Source: Branchiostoma floridae (lineage: Eukaryota; Chordata; Leptocardii; Amphioxiformes; Branchiostomatidae). Taken from it: a stretch of DNA of 64,000 bases. Under the pieces are notes generated by a model. It did no database searches. It was not told the origin of the DNA and was given only the letters and a program-made list of their open reading frames with translations. The stretch is taken from NCBI RefSeq assembly GCF_000003815.2, contig NC_049994.1, positions 3,405,762 through 3,469,761 on the forward strand, in the 5' to 3' direction. Both the position numbers and the translations under genes were made by a program. Shown here piece after piece: positions 11,493-23,312 of this stretch (its first letter is position 1; each line of letters opens with the position of its first letter).

Positions 11493-11524
11493 CAAACAAA
11501 CAAACAAACAAACAAACAAACAAA
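11493..11524. repeat. (CAAA)n microsatellite
   Basis: About eight perfect CAAA tetranucleotides. Confidence 0.95.
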
Positions 11525-11682
11525 GAATTGTAGTAGGAAATTCTTGTTTTTTGTGGGTCTGGATGTTTTGTTCTTGTACTTTCGTAGTTATCAAAATACA
11601 CTGTCTGTAGATATAGATTAGCAGGGAGTGAATAGGAAGATAGTGTCACCGTAAAGGTCAGACTTGCAAAAGTGACAGGAAA

Positions 11683-11970
11683 TAGAGTTCAGAGCTGGTA
11701 GAGCGTTCGGCTCGGAATCTATAGGTCCTGAGTTCGATCCCCGCCGTGTCCCAATGCTGTTCCCTTGGGAAAGGCACTTAACATGACCTTCTTTACTTCA
11801 CCCAAGTGTAAAAATGGGTACCTGGCTTCGGTGAGGGAGGTAAAAGACTACCTTTACCTTCTGTCTGTACCGTGTATGTGGCACTGTTAACGTAAGTTAC
11901 AAAACTTGAGTGCAGTGCCACATTGTCCTCGTCTGTCCAAAAGCAAATAGAAAAAAAGTAGAGTTCAGAG
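11683..11970 (+). mobile_element. tRNA-headed SINE with 12-bp target duplication
   Basis: TAGAGTTCAGAG flanks the insert at 11683-11694 and 11959-11970. The head has CTGGTAGAGCG and the B box TGAGTTCGATCCC at 11729-11741. The body follows with GTTCCCTTGGGAAAGGCACT and CACCCAAGTGTAAAAATGGG, and the tail is A-rich (AAATAGAAAAAAAG). The body is the same one from which the 82-bp satellite at 32025-33236 derives. The initial bases of the tRNA-like head appear lost. This copy inserted as a complete retroposition event. Confidence 0.88.
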
Positions 11971-12560
11971 TTTACAGGACTTGTCATCTATCAGACATGA
12001 CAGACAATCTAGTTCATAGGTCACTTAACAATCGCAAATTCTCAGTAATCGAAATTTAAAAAAGAAACGTGATTTGGCACTGGGCAGTGGAAGTATGCCA
12101 TACGCAACAGTATTCAATGACAGTAAGGGAAAATTATTAGATTAACAGCAAGTCAAATATTTGTCAACTTTAGTATATAAATACGACTTTGGCTTCGTAT
12201 TGTTGTGCTTTGTCTTCGTTGTAAAATGAAGTAAGTCAAATGAAAATATGCATTTCTTTAAAAAATATAAATATGGAAACGTGCTAGATTTGGATGTTTT
12301 GCTTAATGGATGGAAGTTGGCAAAAATGTGTTTAGAATATTTACAACAATGCAAAATATCAGATTACAATTCTGGTCTTAAATTGTACGTTAACTTCTCA
12401 GATAGTGCAACAATCTGATCAAACGTAATATGAATAACCAACTTTAATAACGTATACGAGATAAATATTGCGATATCAATGAATCATTGGTGCCGATAAC
12501 GCTTGCTTGCAAAGCGAATCATCATTTTATAGTGGCGTCGTTTGAGGACAGCAGATATGA
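11971..12560. other. No feature recognised
   Basis: AT-rich DNA without repeats shared in the window or coding signatures. Confidence 0.4.
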
Positions 12561-13090
12561 AGGACACCTGTTCTATTCCTGGCTTTCCTCGGAGCCAGTC
12601 GTTGTGTCATTGTAAATGGTACTTTACACGACTCTTCTTACATGTACAACACCCAGGTGTAAGAAACGTTAAACCCTTCTCGCGCCTGATGGCTCATAGG
12701 ACGGCGCCCATCTCTGTTTCCTTAGCCCTGGGCCACACAACGCAATCACTACAGCAGGTGGCTAGTCCACTGGTAGTGGTGTGTGTTCAACTTACATACT
12801 CTTTTCCGAATGCTGAGTGCTAAGCAGAGAGATGCACCAGTCTTTGGTATGGCTCGGCCGGGGATCGAACTCACGACCTACCGAATGCAAGGCGAACACT
12901 CTGCCCACTAGGCCATTGCCGGTATAAGAAATATAAGGTGTAAGAAAATGATACCTCATTTCGTTATGCAACCGAAAAAGACAGTTACAGAACAGGGATT
13001 TGCCCTCTAATACCGTGCCTCAAACACAAAAGATTACAGCAACCCTCTGCCCCTAAGGCCTCAAAAACGCTTGAGGATTAACTTTTACCT
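12561..13090 (+). mobile_element. Decayed SINE split by another SINE
   Basis: The left part (about 12590-12666) carries the body words GGTACTTTACACGACTCTTC and ACCCAGGTGTAAGAA. The right part (12936-13085) carries ATACCTCATTTCG, AATACCGTGCC, GATTACAGCAACC and CTAAGGCCTC, as found in the SINE-like tail at 14640-14800. The head is too eroded to show pol III boxes. Confidence 0.6.
12655..12947 (-). mobile_element. tRNA-derived SINE nested in an older SINE, 12-bp target duplication
   Basis: AGGTGTAAGAAA occurs at 12655-12666 and again at 12936-12947. Between them lies the same minus-strand SINE as at 7978-8262, with A box GGCCTAGTGGGCAGAG and B box GTGAGTTCGATCCCCGG. The duplicated target is part of the older SINE's AGGTGTAA body, which fixes the order of events. 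Confidence 0.88.
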
Positions 13091-13540
13091 CTTTTATCCC
13101 TAGACTACAACGATTACCGATAACATTAGCTAACAAGTTGGCGCCAACTTGAATCACAGCCAAATCACATTCACAGTCTGGGGCCTCCGTCTGTACAGCA
13201 GTAGGATTAGCAATGATCACTGGTAACTTACAAAACCTGCACGCTTTGGCCTTGAAGTGATTTTAACAATTCACCTCATCAGGACAGGAGCTAATTTGAA
13301 CAGAACTTACGTAAACTCGTCATATATTAGGAAGTGCAATTCAGAGGTGGTTGAACTAGTCATTAAGCAGACAAGAGGCATTCCAGGTCAAGAGGTCATG
13401 TCATCATATTTTGATGTCTTATTCATCAAAATCATCGTAGTTTGGATGTGACGTCATTTGATTTTAGATTAGGCATGATTATGAGTTCAATAACAAATCC
13501 TATATTTGTTAACTTGAATTATAATATAGCCAGGGGACGT
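13091..13540. other. No feature recognised
   Basis: No shared repeat or coding signature is visible. Confidence 0.4.
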
Positions 13541-14045
13541 GGACCAATCAAAAGGCCCCATGTCATGCTGGTTATGACGCCGTAACAGATGGAAAATCAT
13601 CAACAGCCGTGCATTAATCTTTTTGATTAACGCACACGTGCATTAATCGTTTTGATTAATGCACACGTGCATTAATGACTTTTGAAAAGTTTGAACCAAT
13701 CAGAAGGACAGACGAACAGGACTCTGGCCAATCAGAATGAGATATCCAGGAATCGTCCATCTGCCAAGATAGGGGAATAAGTACAGGCATGGCAGGGGGG
13801 ATGGCTCCCTCTATCAGCATCCGTAGTGCGTGTTTCTTTGTTCAAAGAAAACATTTGCCGTCTCAAAAAAACATTTATTTGCACCCCCGCCCTCTCAAGT
13901 TAGACGGTCCGCCATTTTAGAACTAGAACCCAAGTAGCTGTCAGCGGCCTCGTTCGCTTCGCTCACTCGGTGGTTTTATTCGGTGGTTATGGCAAAGGAC
14001 AAGGCGTTATGACACCATATACACCTCGGGGCGGGTCATTAACCC
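13541..14045. repeat. Probable non-autonomous element with palindromic minisatellite and three CCAATCA boxes
   Basis: A 29-bp unit (GTGCATTAATC, five-base loop, GATTAATGCAC or GATTAACGCAC) is repeated from 13609 to about 13675, with CACGTG at 13635-13640 and 13664-13669. CCAATCA occurs at about 13552, 13697 and 13729. The stretch ends with a GC-rich piece (TTCGCTTCGCTCACTCGG near 13950). GTTATGACGCC near the left resembles CGTTATGACACC near the right but in direct orientation, so no terminal inverted repeat is established. Confidence 0.5.
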
Positions 14046-14144
14046 TTAATTATTGTTAAATTATTGGCAAAGACAATAAGGTTCTATGAAATGGGGTTGC
14101 ACGTCGTTAAAATAACAGGTCTAATATCTATTCATATCTAATTA

Positions 14145-14215
14145 TCTCTCTCTCTGTCTCTCTTTATCTGTCTGTCTATCTATCTCTCTTTCTCCTTGTC
14201 TGTCTCTATTTCCCC
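14145..14215. repeat. Polypyrimidine tract (TCTC/TCTG-rich)
   Basis: About 70 bases of nearly pure C/T made of TCTC, TGTC and TATC variants, followed by a purine run at 14236-14255. Confidence 0.9.
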
Positions 14216-14589
14216 CTATATAAATGTTTATAAAAATAGAGAGAAAGAACGAGAAGGTTTTCTTCTTTTTATTGGACATTTTCGAAATGCTTTCATAACG
14301 CTATATATAATATAACCGTCTGGACTTTTATATTACAACAACACTGCATGACACAGTATTATAATTATTCCGTAAAACTTTTCGTTATCTCATTAACTTC
14401 TTCTTAGTCTGAAAAAGGCAATATGAATAAGTAACTCTAATAACATTTAAGAGATAAGAATTCTCATCGTGATACTTGATGGATCCAATATTGGATGCTT
14501 ACTGAACGGAACCGTTTAGAACATCCATCACTTATTAAATGTCATTTGATAGTGACTTCGGATGGCTAGACTCGAGTTAAAGAGATGGC

Positions 14590-14936
14590 AGATCTCAAAC
14601 ATTGACATTCTTGGCTAGATGTTTAGCCCTTAAACGACTCTCCTTATGCCATCCAGGTGTAAAAATGGGTACCTGTCATTGGTTTGGCTGGTAACAGGCA
14701 GTGGGGGAGAAGGATGGGCTCCGCATTTAATACCGTGCTGTAAACACAGTGGATTACACACCGTCCATACGGCCTCATAAAGGCAATGGGGCTACCTTTG
14801 CCTTTATGATCCAGTAATTAACATAGTTACTGAATCAGTTGTGAATCTATTGGTGAGTCAAATTATTTGGCACCGTCCGGGATCAACATAAGGGCAGTGG
14901 ATCTAATTTTCCCATTCAATCTCCGTTAAGCCTAAG
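14590..14936 (+). repeat. SINE-like body leading into the 14.9-22.7 kb array
   Basis: It contains AGGTGTAAAAATGGGTACC, GGGGGAGAAGGATGGGC, AATACCGTGC and CTAAAGG-type words of the SINE body. These are followed by AGTTACTGAATCAGTTGTGA and TTGGCACCGTCCGGGATC, which recur in every later unit. The repeated unit therefore seems to include an old SINE fragment. Similar SINE-like tails precede units near 17180 and 19490. Confidence 0.65.
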
Positions 14937-15945
14937 TCAAAGTAAGTGCAGAAACCAATTTACATTTAGACTCCATGACCTTCGGAATCAGCTTAACTTC
15001 AATAATATGATCGGCAAGATCCTGGGCAAAATACAAACTTTGCAAAACGTCCACGCGTTGGCCTTGGATGAGCGTATTGTTTACCTGAGAACAGCAAATA
15101 AACTGAGCAAAACATCCACCAACTCCCGTATCAAGTTGAGTCCTCAACATCTTTATGGCTACATTTGCCTTTTTGATCTAGTAATTGACATGATTACCGA
15201 ATCAGTTGTGAATGCAAGGATAAGTCAAATTTGTGGCACCGTCTGAGATCAACATAAAGGCAGTGGACCTATTTTGCCCAGTCAATTTCCCGTTGAGTCC
15301 AAGACTCTAAGTCAAAGAAATTACAGGATTCAAATTTAGACTCTATGACCTTCGGAATCAGCTTTACTTTAATAATATTATCCGCATGCAAGATCCTTGG
15401 CAAAATGCAAGCTTTGAAACACGTCCACGCGTTGGCCTTGGATGAGCGTATTGTTTACCTGAGAACAGCAAATAAACTGAGCAAAACATTCACCAACTCC
15501 CGTTTCAAGTTGAGTCATCAACATCTTTATGGCTACATTTGCTTTTTGATCTAGTAATTGACATGATTACCGAATCAGTTGTGAATCCAAGGATAAGTCA
15601 AATTTGTGGCACCGTCTGAGATCAACATAAGGGCAGTGGACCTATTTTGCCCAGTCAATTTCCCGTTGAGTCTAAGACTCTAAGTCAAAGAAATTACAGG
15701 AACTAATTCAAATTTAGACTCTATGACCTTCGAAATCAGCTTTACTTTAATACTATGATCCGAAAGATCCTTGGCAAAATGCAAGCTTTGAAACACGTCC
15801 ACGCGTTTTTCTTGAATGAGCGAATAGTTCACCCAAGGACAACAAACTAAGTGAACAAAACATCCGACAACTCCCACGTCAATTTGAGCCAAGTCACCTT
15901 TATGGTATTTACATGGAAATCCCCAGGGAAGTTTAAGTCCATGCT
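14937..15945. repeat. Three tandem units of about 370 bp
   Basis: CTCCATGACC or CTCTATGACC marks units at 14971, 15341 and 15719 (periods 370 and 378). All contain CACGCGTTGGCC or a close variant, GAGCGTATTGTTTACC or a variant, and AACATCTTTATGG. Units 1 and 3 have an open minus-strand frame around IQGQRVDVLQSL and KLIPKVMESK. Unit 2 is frameshifted in that frame, so coding function is doubtful. Confidence 0.88.
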
Positions 15946-17380
15946 CTATACGTGGAATATAAACATTTCAATGGCAATGCAAGTTGTTGGCAAATTCATC
16001 ATCATGCGAAAGGTAAAGTTAGTATTTGTGATATTTACTTGTTTGTTTGAATGTATATTAGTTACTAACGACGTACGTTGCGTTGGTAAAGAAATTCTTA
16101 AAAAAAGGGCTATTTAGGTTTGCCGAGTAATGAATTCTATTCTACAAGCAGGACATAACGTATAGGTAACAGAGCTACTTTTTTAAACGATACACTTATT
16201 TGCAAAAGTATGACAACGGACGTCAACGTATCTGAATCTAAATCTGTTTTAGTACCAATGGAATTGTAAGAGTGTACAGGACGTAATCGAACAGGTGAAC
16301 TGCCAATGATAGCTCTCGTGTAGCTTCTGATTTGTCTAATTTTCAATGGAGGTAAAGGTATTGTAAGAAGGGATATGCGCTTAGCCCTCAAATTCTTCGA
16401 GACACAGCTAATGATTTAATGGGACTACCTTTCTGACCGATTAATTAGTCAAATCTGAGTCAAATATGTGGCACCGCCTGGGGGGTCCTTCCAAGGACAT
16501 CGGACCTATACATGTTCTGCCCAATCATTTTCTGCAGTGTCTGTGTCAATAAAAGTGCAGAACCCAACGCCTTCTAAATCATTTTAACCTCAATGTGATT
16601 GGCAAGATATCTAGCAATTTCAAACGTTGTCAAACCTCGACGTGTTGGTCATCTAAGGACAACAACTTAACTGAACAAACCACCCGCCAACTCACATATC
16701 AAGTTGAGTCCCCTTCATCTTTAGGGCTTTTACATGGAAACCCACAGTGAAGTGTAAGTCCGTGCTCTATACCTTCTCGTTTAAAAGTGTTCAAGTGGAC
16801 TCAATGCGATTTATGTGATCTTTTGCCCAAACATTTCTCGAGAACAAACCCTTCGTGTGAATGACCTATGTAGAATATTTTATCGTATTTGCATCCTTAT
16901 TTCCGTATTTCTGTTTTTGTGCGACTGTTCGAAAACAAGGTGCACAAGGCCCGACGCATTGCGATTATTTCCTTAAATCATTACAATTTACATTAAATAG
17001 ACCCTCCTACACTACCAATAAAACGTTTCTTGTTTCTTCTTATACACATAGATAAAATTCTGAAAAGAATAAAACTTCAATATGATTAGCAAGATCCTTT
17101 GCAAGTATATTGTGAAAGTGTACAGGGCGAGATTTAACTGGTGAAATACTCCGGTGAAGTTTCTGATAAGTTTCATTTCTAATGGGGGTTAAGGTAGGGG
17201 TGCAGAGAGATGTGCTCCGCCTTCCAATACCTTGCCCAAGACGAAGAGGATGACAACTCACTATCCCTAAGGCCTAAAAAATAAAATGGTATCCATCTTT
17301 ACCTTTAATGCATTGATTAGCTCAATTACCGATTAAGTTGTGGATCTAGTTTTGAGTCAAGTATGTCTGGGGCGGGCATC
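15946..17380. repeat. Diverged array units
   Basis: Bases 15950-16075 match 19300-19420 (GTGGAATATAAACATTTC, GGCAATGC, TACGTTGCGTTGG-type words). Bases about 16460-16800 are a decayed 370-bp unit with ATATCAAGTTGAGTCC and TACATGGAAACCC. Bases 17160-17310 carry a SINE-like tail. The frames here are not conserved between copies. Confidence 0.7.
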
Positions 17381-18039
17381 GGACCTATTTCGTCCAATCA
17401 AATGTATGCAAAGTGTAAGTCAAAGAACGTGCAAGAACTAATTGCATTTAGGCTCCATGACCTTCAGAATCAGCAAACTTCAGCATGATCAACAAGATCC
17501 TTGGGAACATGCAAAACCTCAACGCGCTGGCCTAGGATGAAAGCACAGTTCATCTGAGGGCAGCGATGTAACTTAGCAAAATATCCGCCAACTCACATAT
17601 CAAGTTGAGACCTCGACATCTTTATGACCTTTGCATGGAAGAACCCAGATTGACGTGTAGATCCGTGCTCTACATCTTCTCGTTTGAAAAAGGCTCAAGT
17701 GGCCTTAACATTAAAGGTATTGTCGAGAAAAAACTTCATGTGAACTAACTAATATGTAGAATCTATAGCAGTATTTGCATGATTATTTCGCATTTCTGCT
17801 TCAAATTGAATGAATAATAAGCTGCGGAAGGTCCGATTCAGTGTGATAATTATTTTAAAAACCACAAGTAAGAGTCAATGGACTTTCAAACTTTTTTTCC
17901 CTTTTTCCCCCAAAAAAAACCTTTTCTGTGGTTGTCTACAAAGTAAGAGTTTATTCTTGAGTTTTTATTCTTAAAGCATTATATTTTGTTGGAATAACGT
18001 CATTCCACTTGAAGGAAGATAAAAGTCTAATATACGTTA

Positions 18040-18175
<136 letters not shown>

Positions 18176-18261
18176 CAAAAATGAATAAACACAAGGAAAA
18201 TACCAAAATCATAATCAAGTTGGAAATTTTGACTTGAATTTCTAGAATTTGAAGTCCTTTT

Positions 18262-18488
18262 CAGAAGTATATTCTATTTTTTTAAATTTTATTTTTATTC
18301 ACAAATAACATTACAACACATAAACAAAAAATAACCATCAAAACCATATAAATCATATAAACAAAGTAAAAGCTACTGTTATATAAAACATATATCACAC
18401 AGAAACTGATGTAGCATTTATAACTAAAGTTCCCCACTTTCCATGGTGCTTTGCCATCTTCCCTCTCCTGTTCGCAGAAGTACATTCT
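18262..18488 (-). mobile_element. Short retroposon insertion with 14-bp target duplication
   Basis: CAGAAGTATATTCT (18262-18275) and CAGAAGTACATTCT (18475-18488) flank a 199-bp insert absent from the paralogous block near 20395, where TTTTCAG runs straight into the downstream flank. On the minus strand the insert ends GTGAATAAAAATAAAATTT followed by A, a polyadenylation signal and poly-A-like tail. It is a 5'-truncated LINE or other retroposed RNA. Confidence 0.8.
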
Positions 18489-19589
18489 TAACTTGAAAAA
18501 TTCAGAAAGTGTTCTTTGCTTTTTATGGGAGGAATATTCAATCTATTTTTCTTATCCATTCCTTAAACTCCTCATATAAGATAATCTGTGCTAACTAAGG
18601 CAAATGAAAAGAAAGTATTGGTAGCATAGTTGAGACATCCTGTTTACAAGTAGTTTTCATCGGTTTGACGATAGGCAAATTCCGAAATACATTGTAGCTT
18701 TGTCAAATTAAAAAAAAACAACATTCTTAATAGTAGTTGTACTAAAAACAGGATTTTAAGTTATTTATTGACGCTGACAAACTGTTTTTTAACATGTTTC
18801 TAAATATTTATTTACATGATTTCCATGGGGATCGTTGACTTGATAGGTTTTAATACCAAACATAACACACAGATGCATTCTCTATTGTATTGCCAAACGA
18901 TTCGTATGCAAGGTATCATCAGTCATTAGTTATTTCCATTTGCATGTAGATGCTAATACTGTTTACATTATATGATATAGTCTAAGACTTGTGCAAGATT
19001 AATATCTAAATCGTCTTGGGAAATAAAGAAATGCGTGAGGTTTACTTTAAAATCAAACGTTTTTATAATTTTTTGTTGAATTTCTATCTATTCTTTAATT
19101 TAGGCAAAAATTTCCCGATAGTAAACCATTCATCATAACAATGGCGATGTTTAGATATACGTGTATAATATTTCATCAAGCAGCCAAAATATCGATATAC
19201 ACAGACGCCTCCAGAGACTGAATAATGGTGTTAGATGTGAATGAAAAATATGATTATTCTACAAAAGAGAAGCACTGTTTACGCCATCTGTCAAGTGGAA
19301 TATAAACATTTCGATTCGACGGCAATGCGAGTTGATGGCAAATTCTTCATCATATACGAAAGCCAGAGCTTTGAATGTAATACTTCATGTATCACTACAG
19401 ATGTACGTTGCATTAAAAGCAGCCTGTAGGCAGATTTGAGCATTGATGAATAAAGGTTAAAAAAACAAAACTGTACCTTAGACACAGAGGGTAGCAACTC
19501 ACAATCTGTCCTAAAGATCCTAATGGTACTACATTAACATTTATTTCTCATTTATTACTTGTTTCATGATTGAAATATAAGTTGAGAAT

Positions 19590-21400
19590 CCAAGATTAAG
19601 GAAAAGATGTGGCACCGTCTGGAACCATCCAAGGGCATAGGACCTATTTCAATCAATTCCTGCTGTGCTTATGTCAACGAAAGTTTAGGAACTAATTCAC
19701 ATTTACACTCCACGAGCTGCGGCATCAGCTCAACTTCAATATGATTAACAAAATCCTTTGCAAAATGCAAATTTTGTAAAACCTCAACGCGTTGCCTTGA
19801 ATGAAATCACAGTTCATCTTAGCAACAACTTAACAGCATGGTAGCAGCAACTTAAAATCCGCCAACTCACATATAAAGTTGAGTCCTCGACATCTTTATG
19901 ACCTTTGCATGAAACCCCAGATTAAAGTGCAAATCCGTGCTGCTCCTCACCTACTCGTTTAAAAAAGTCTCAAGTGGCCTAACATTGAAGATATTCTCGA
20001 GAGAAAAACATGTCATGTGAAAAAACCTGATATATAGAATCTGTTAGCAATATTTGCATCTATTTTTTGCATTTCTGTTTTCATGAACTATAAGCACAAT
20101 GCCAGATGCACAGCGATTATTTCTTTAAACTTTAAACTTTTAAGCTTCACCATCAATAGTCAATGGACACTCCAAAACAAAAGAATACATTTTCTTATTT
20201 TTTTGCAAAACTTTTCTGTGGTTGTTAAGAGTTTAGTCCTGAGTATGTATTGTTAAAGCATTTTCTTTAAAGTCATTTCCCTTAAGGGAGAAAAACGTCT
20301 AATATACGTCTTATATATCACAAAATAATGAAACACAAGAAAAATACGAAAATCATAAATTTATTGGAAATTTTGACTTCAATTTCTAGCCTTTTCAGCT
20401 ATGCATTATTAACACGAGAACTTTAGAGTGTTCTTTGCATTTTATGGGTGCAATCTTCAATCCATTTTTCTTATTCATTCCTTAAACTTCTCATATAGGA
20501 AACTTAAGAAAAACGACAAAAAATAAAGAAAGAAAAAAAATATTATTGGTAGTATAGTTTAGACAACAACATCCTGTACACTGGTAGTTTTCATAGGTTA
20601 GACCATACATAAGCACATTCCTGGCGAAACGTTAGGAAATACATCTTTGATAATACTAGTCCAGATAAAATATTTTAAGTTCTTTTAAGTCATTGACGTT
20701 GACAAAGTGTTTTCCAACATGTTAATTTTTATCATTCCTTTTTTACATGATTTCCATGGGGATCGTTGACTTGATCAATCTTAATACCGAACATAATACA
20801 CAGATGCATTTTCTATTGTGTTGTCAAATTATTCGTATCATAATCAGTTATTATTTATTTCAAAATCTATGTTGATGCTAATAGTAATACTGTTTATATT
20901 ATATGACATAGTCTAGGATTTGTGCAAGATCGTTTTGAAGAATAACGAAATACGTGAGGCTTACTTTGAAAATGAAACTATTTTCTGTTTTCTTTATAAT
21001 CGTATATCTTTTGAATTTTTGTTCGCTTTTTAACTCTATATAAATTTTTGATTAAGGCAAAAAGTAAACTATGTATCATGAAATAACGATATATAATACG
21101 TCGATGTAGGTAAGACATCCAGGTAATAAGACATGCCCAAAAAGTAGTTACTCAAGCAATAACGATATAAAATGAATTAGAAAACAGAGCAGAATCGATA
21201 TACACAGACGCCTCCAGAGTATGGCTTAAGCACAGACTGTATGATAATATTGGGTATGAGTGAAAATATGATTACAGAGAAATACTGTTTACACCACTTG
21301 TCAAGTGAATTCCAATGAGATGGCAATGCAAGTTGATGGTAGCTTCATGATCTTTGAAAGCTAGAGCTTTTATTTGAATAATATCAGCACAGCTTCAATG
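19590..21400. repeat. Segmental unit of about 1.93 kb, copy B
   Basis: Collinear with 17381-19450 (see that entry). It lacks the TA/TG run and the 199-bp retroposon, and so serves as an empty-site reference. Many small indels show the duplication is old. Confidence 0.85.
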
Positions 21401-21544
21401 TGATCAGCAAGAACCTTACTTTGCAGCATGCAAACTGTTCAAAGACCTTCACTTTGAAGGTAGAACAGTTCATTCAAGGACATCACCTTAATTGAACACA
21501 CCATACGCCAAATCCCATGTAAAGCTTTGTTCTTTATTTCTTTT

Positions 21545-22200
21545 TTGTTATTGGGCAGATATATCTAGATAAAATGCCAGAGGAGTTAGCTGTCTGACGA
21601 ATATGCTATAGCGCGATAGCTGTGAAGGATGAATTAGATATGTGGCAACGTCCGGGATTCATTCAACGGCATCGAACCTATTTCAATCAATTTTTGCCGT
21701 GCTTATGTCAACGAAAGTGTAGGAACTAATTCACATTTAGACTCCATGAGCTGCGACATCAGCTCAACTTCAATATGATCAAGAAAATCCTTCGCAAAAT
21801 GCAAACTTTGTAAAACCTCCACGCGTTGGCCTTGAATGAAAGCACAGTTCATCTACAGCTTTACAGCATGCTATTGGAGGAACTAATTCACATTTAGACT
21901 CCATGGCCTTCGGAATCAGCTTAACTTCAATAAAATGATCGGCAAGATCCTAGGCAACATGAAAACTTTGTAAAACCTCCACGCGTTGGCCTTGAATGAA
22001 AGCACAGTTCATCTACAACTTAACAGCATGCTATTGGAGGAACTAATTCACATTTAGACTCCATGGCCTTCGGAATCAGCTTAACTTCAATAAAATGATC
22101 GGCAAGATCCTAGGCAACATGAAAACTTTGTAAAACCTCCACGCGTTGGCCTTGGATGAAAGCACAGTTCATCTAGGGGCAGCGTATTAACAAAAACATC
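21545..22200. repeat. Array unit with three sub-units of about 158 bp
   Basis: AGGAACTAATTCACATTTAG starts at about 21720, 21878 and 22038. The last two sub-units are nearly identical, including GGCAAGATCCTAGGCAAC, AAACCTCCACGCGTTGGCC and AACAGCATGCTATT. They look like the youngest duplication in the array. The start (21550-21600) contains GATAAAATGCCAGAGGAG, a fragment of the foldback family at 22749. Confidence 0.88.
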
Positions 22201-22740
22201 CGCCAACTCACATATCAAGTTGTGTCCTTGACATCTTTATGACCTTTCCTTGGAAACCCCAGATTGAAGTGTACATCCATGTTTCTACACCTTCTCGTTT
22301 TAAAGGCTCAAATGGTCTTCCCTACCTACCTAATCCCTTGACCTCCTGGTGGATGTGGGGACAAGGTAGCCATGAAGACTGAGATTTAAAGGGGTTTCAA
22401 GTGACATTTTGGCCCCAACATTGAAAATATTCTAGGGGACAAACCTTCATGTAAAGAACGTACAAAGAAAAGTTTACCCAAGGACAACACCTTAACTGAA
22501 CATTCCATACGCCAACTCACATCTATATCTGAGTTCTCCACATCTTTATGGCTTTTGGATGGAAATCCTAAGTGAAGTTTAAATCCATACTCAAAACCTC
22601 ATCGTTTCGAAGGCTCAATTTGACTGAAAGGGGCTTTATGTGCCATCTTGGCCTCAACATTGAAAACATCCTCGACGACAAACCTTAAAGTGAATGACCT
22701 ATATAGAATAGCATATTTGCAGCATTATTCTTTATGTCTG
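22201..22740. repeat. Last array units, one carrying a truncated SINE tail
   Basis: Array words such as CATCTTTATGACC and TGGAAACCCCAGATTGAAG continue. Bases about 22321-22375 read, on the minus strand, CCACCAGGAGGTCAAGGG then ATTAGGTAGGTAGG. This is the same tail type as the SINE remnant at 23029-23086. The paralogous stretch at 22600-22640 lacks it. Confidence 0.65.
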
Positions 22741-22748
22741 TTATGGTA

Positions 22749-23312
22749 TTGGACAAATACAGCCAGATAGCATGCCAGAGGAGTTAGCTGTGCAAGGAGT
22801 GTGGTTTGCGACCGGCTAAGACCTCTGGTATGTTATCTGGCTATATTTGTCCGATTTGTTTATTTTTCCAGCGACTTGTGGAACTTAGTAAGGGTCTCAT
22901 ACGGACCTGTCTATATACGCACGAGTGAGCCCATACTTAAACTGGCTTCACACGTGCGAATATACTCAAGTCCGTACGAGATCTGTGTGGACTTCTTAGT
23001 CCTTTACCAGGTTCCGCAGGTCGATGGATTCACACGGTGCCCCAACGACCCACCAGAAGGTCAAGGGATAGGTGAGGTGAGGTGAGGCAGGTCGATGGAA
23101 AAATAGTAGAAATTGGACACTCAAAAGTTTTTGCATAACATCCAGAAGGGTTAACTGTCCGAGCAGTATAGTTTATGACTAAGCTAACTTCTCTGTCATA
23201 TTATTTGTCTATCGGTTGTCCATTATTTTTCTAGCGACCTTTGAATGTTGGTAGAGGCTACGAAAATCCCTAGGAGCCTCATACGGACTTGACTATATAC
23301 ACACATGTGTGC
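22749..23312. mobile_element. Compound foldback element with two hairpins
   Basis: Bases 22749-22781 (TTGGACAAATACAGCCAG...) and 22822-22854 are inverted over 33 bp with a 40-bp loop. Bases 22895-22923 and 22953-22981 form a second inverted pair (TCTCATACGGACC). Flanking arms around GCGACTTGTGG and CAGGTCGATGG extend the palindrome. From 23113 a decayed hairpin of the same design follows, ending near 23311 at TCATACGGACTTGACTATAT. No transposase frame. A partial relative lies at 39905-40105. Confidence 0.82.
23016..23099 (+). mobile_element. Very short SINE 3' remnant with 13-bp target duplication
   Basis: GCAGGTCGATGGA occurs exactly at 23016-23028 and 23087-23099. The 58 bases between end in AAGGTCAAGGGATAGGTGAG followed by GTGAGGTGAG, a pentanucleotide-type SINE tail. 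It interrupts one arm of the foldback element, whose sequence continues afterwards with AAAATAGTAGAAATTGG. Confidence 0.82.

Noticed and set aside
13930-13990. Bacterial-looking GC-rich piece (TTCGCTTCGCTCACTCGG)
   Set aside because: Too short to support transfer or contamination; it is continuous with the surrounding repeat.
22801-23085. 94-residue plus-strand frame
   Set aside because: It lies wholly within the foldback element and the nested SINE tail.
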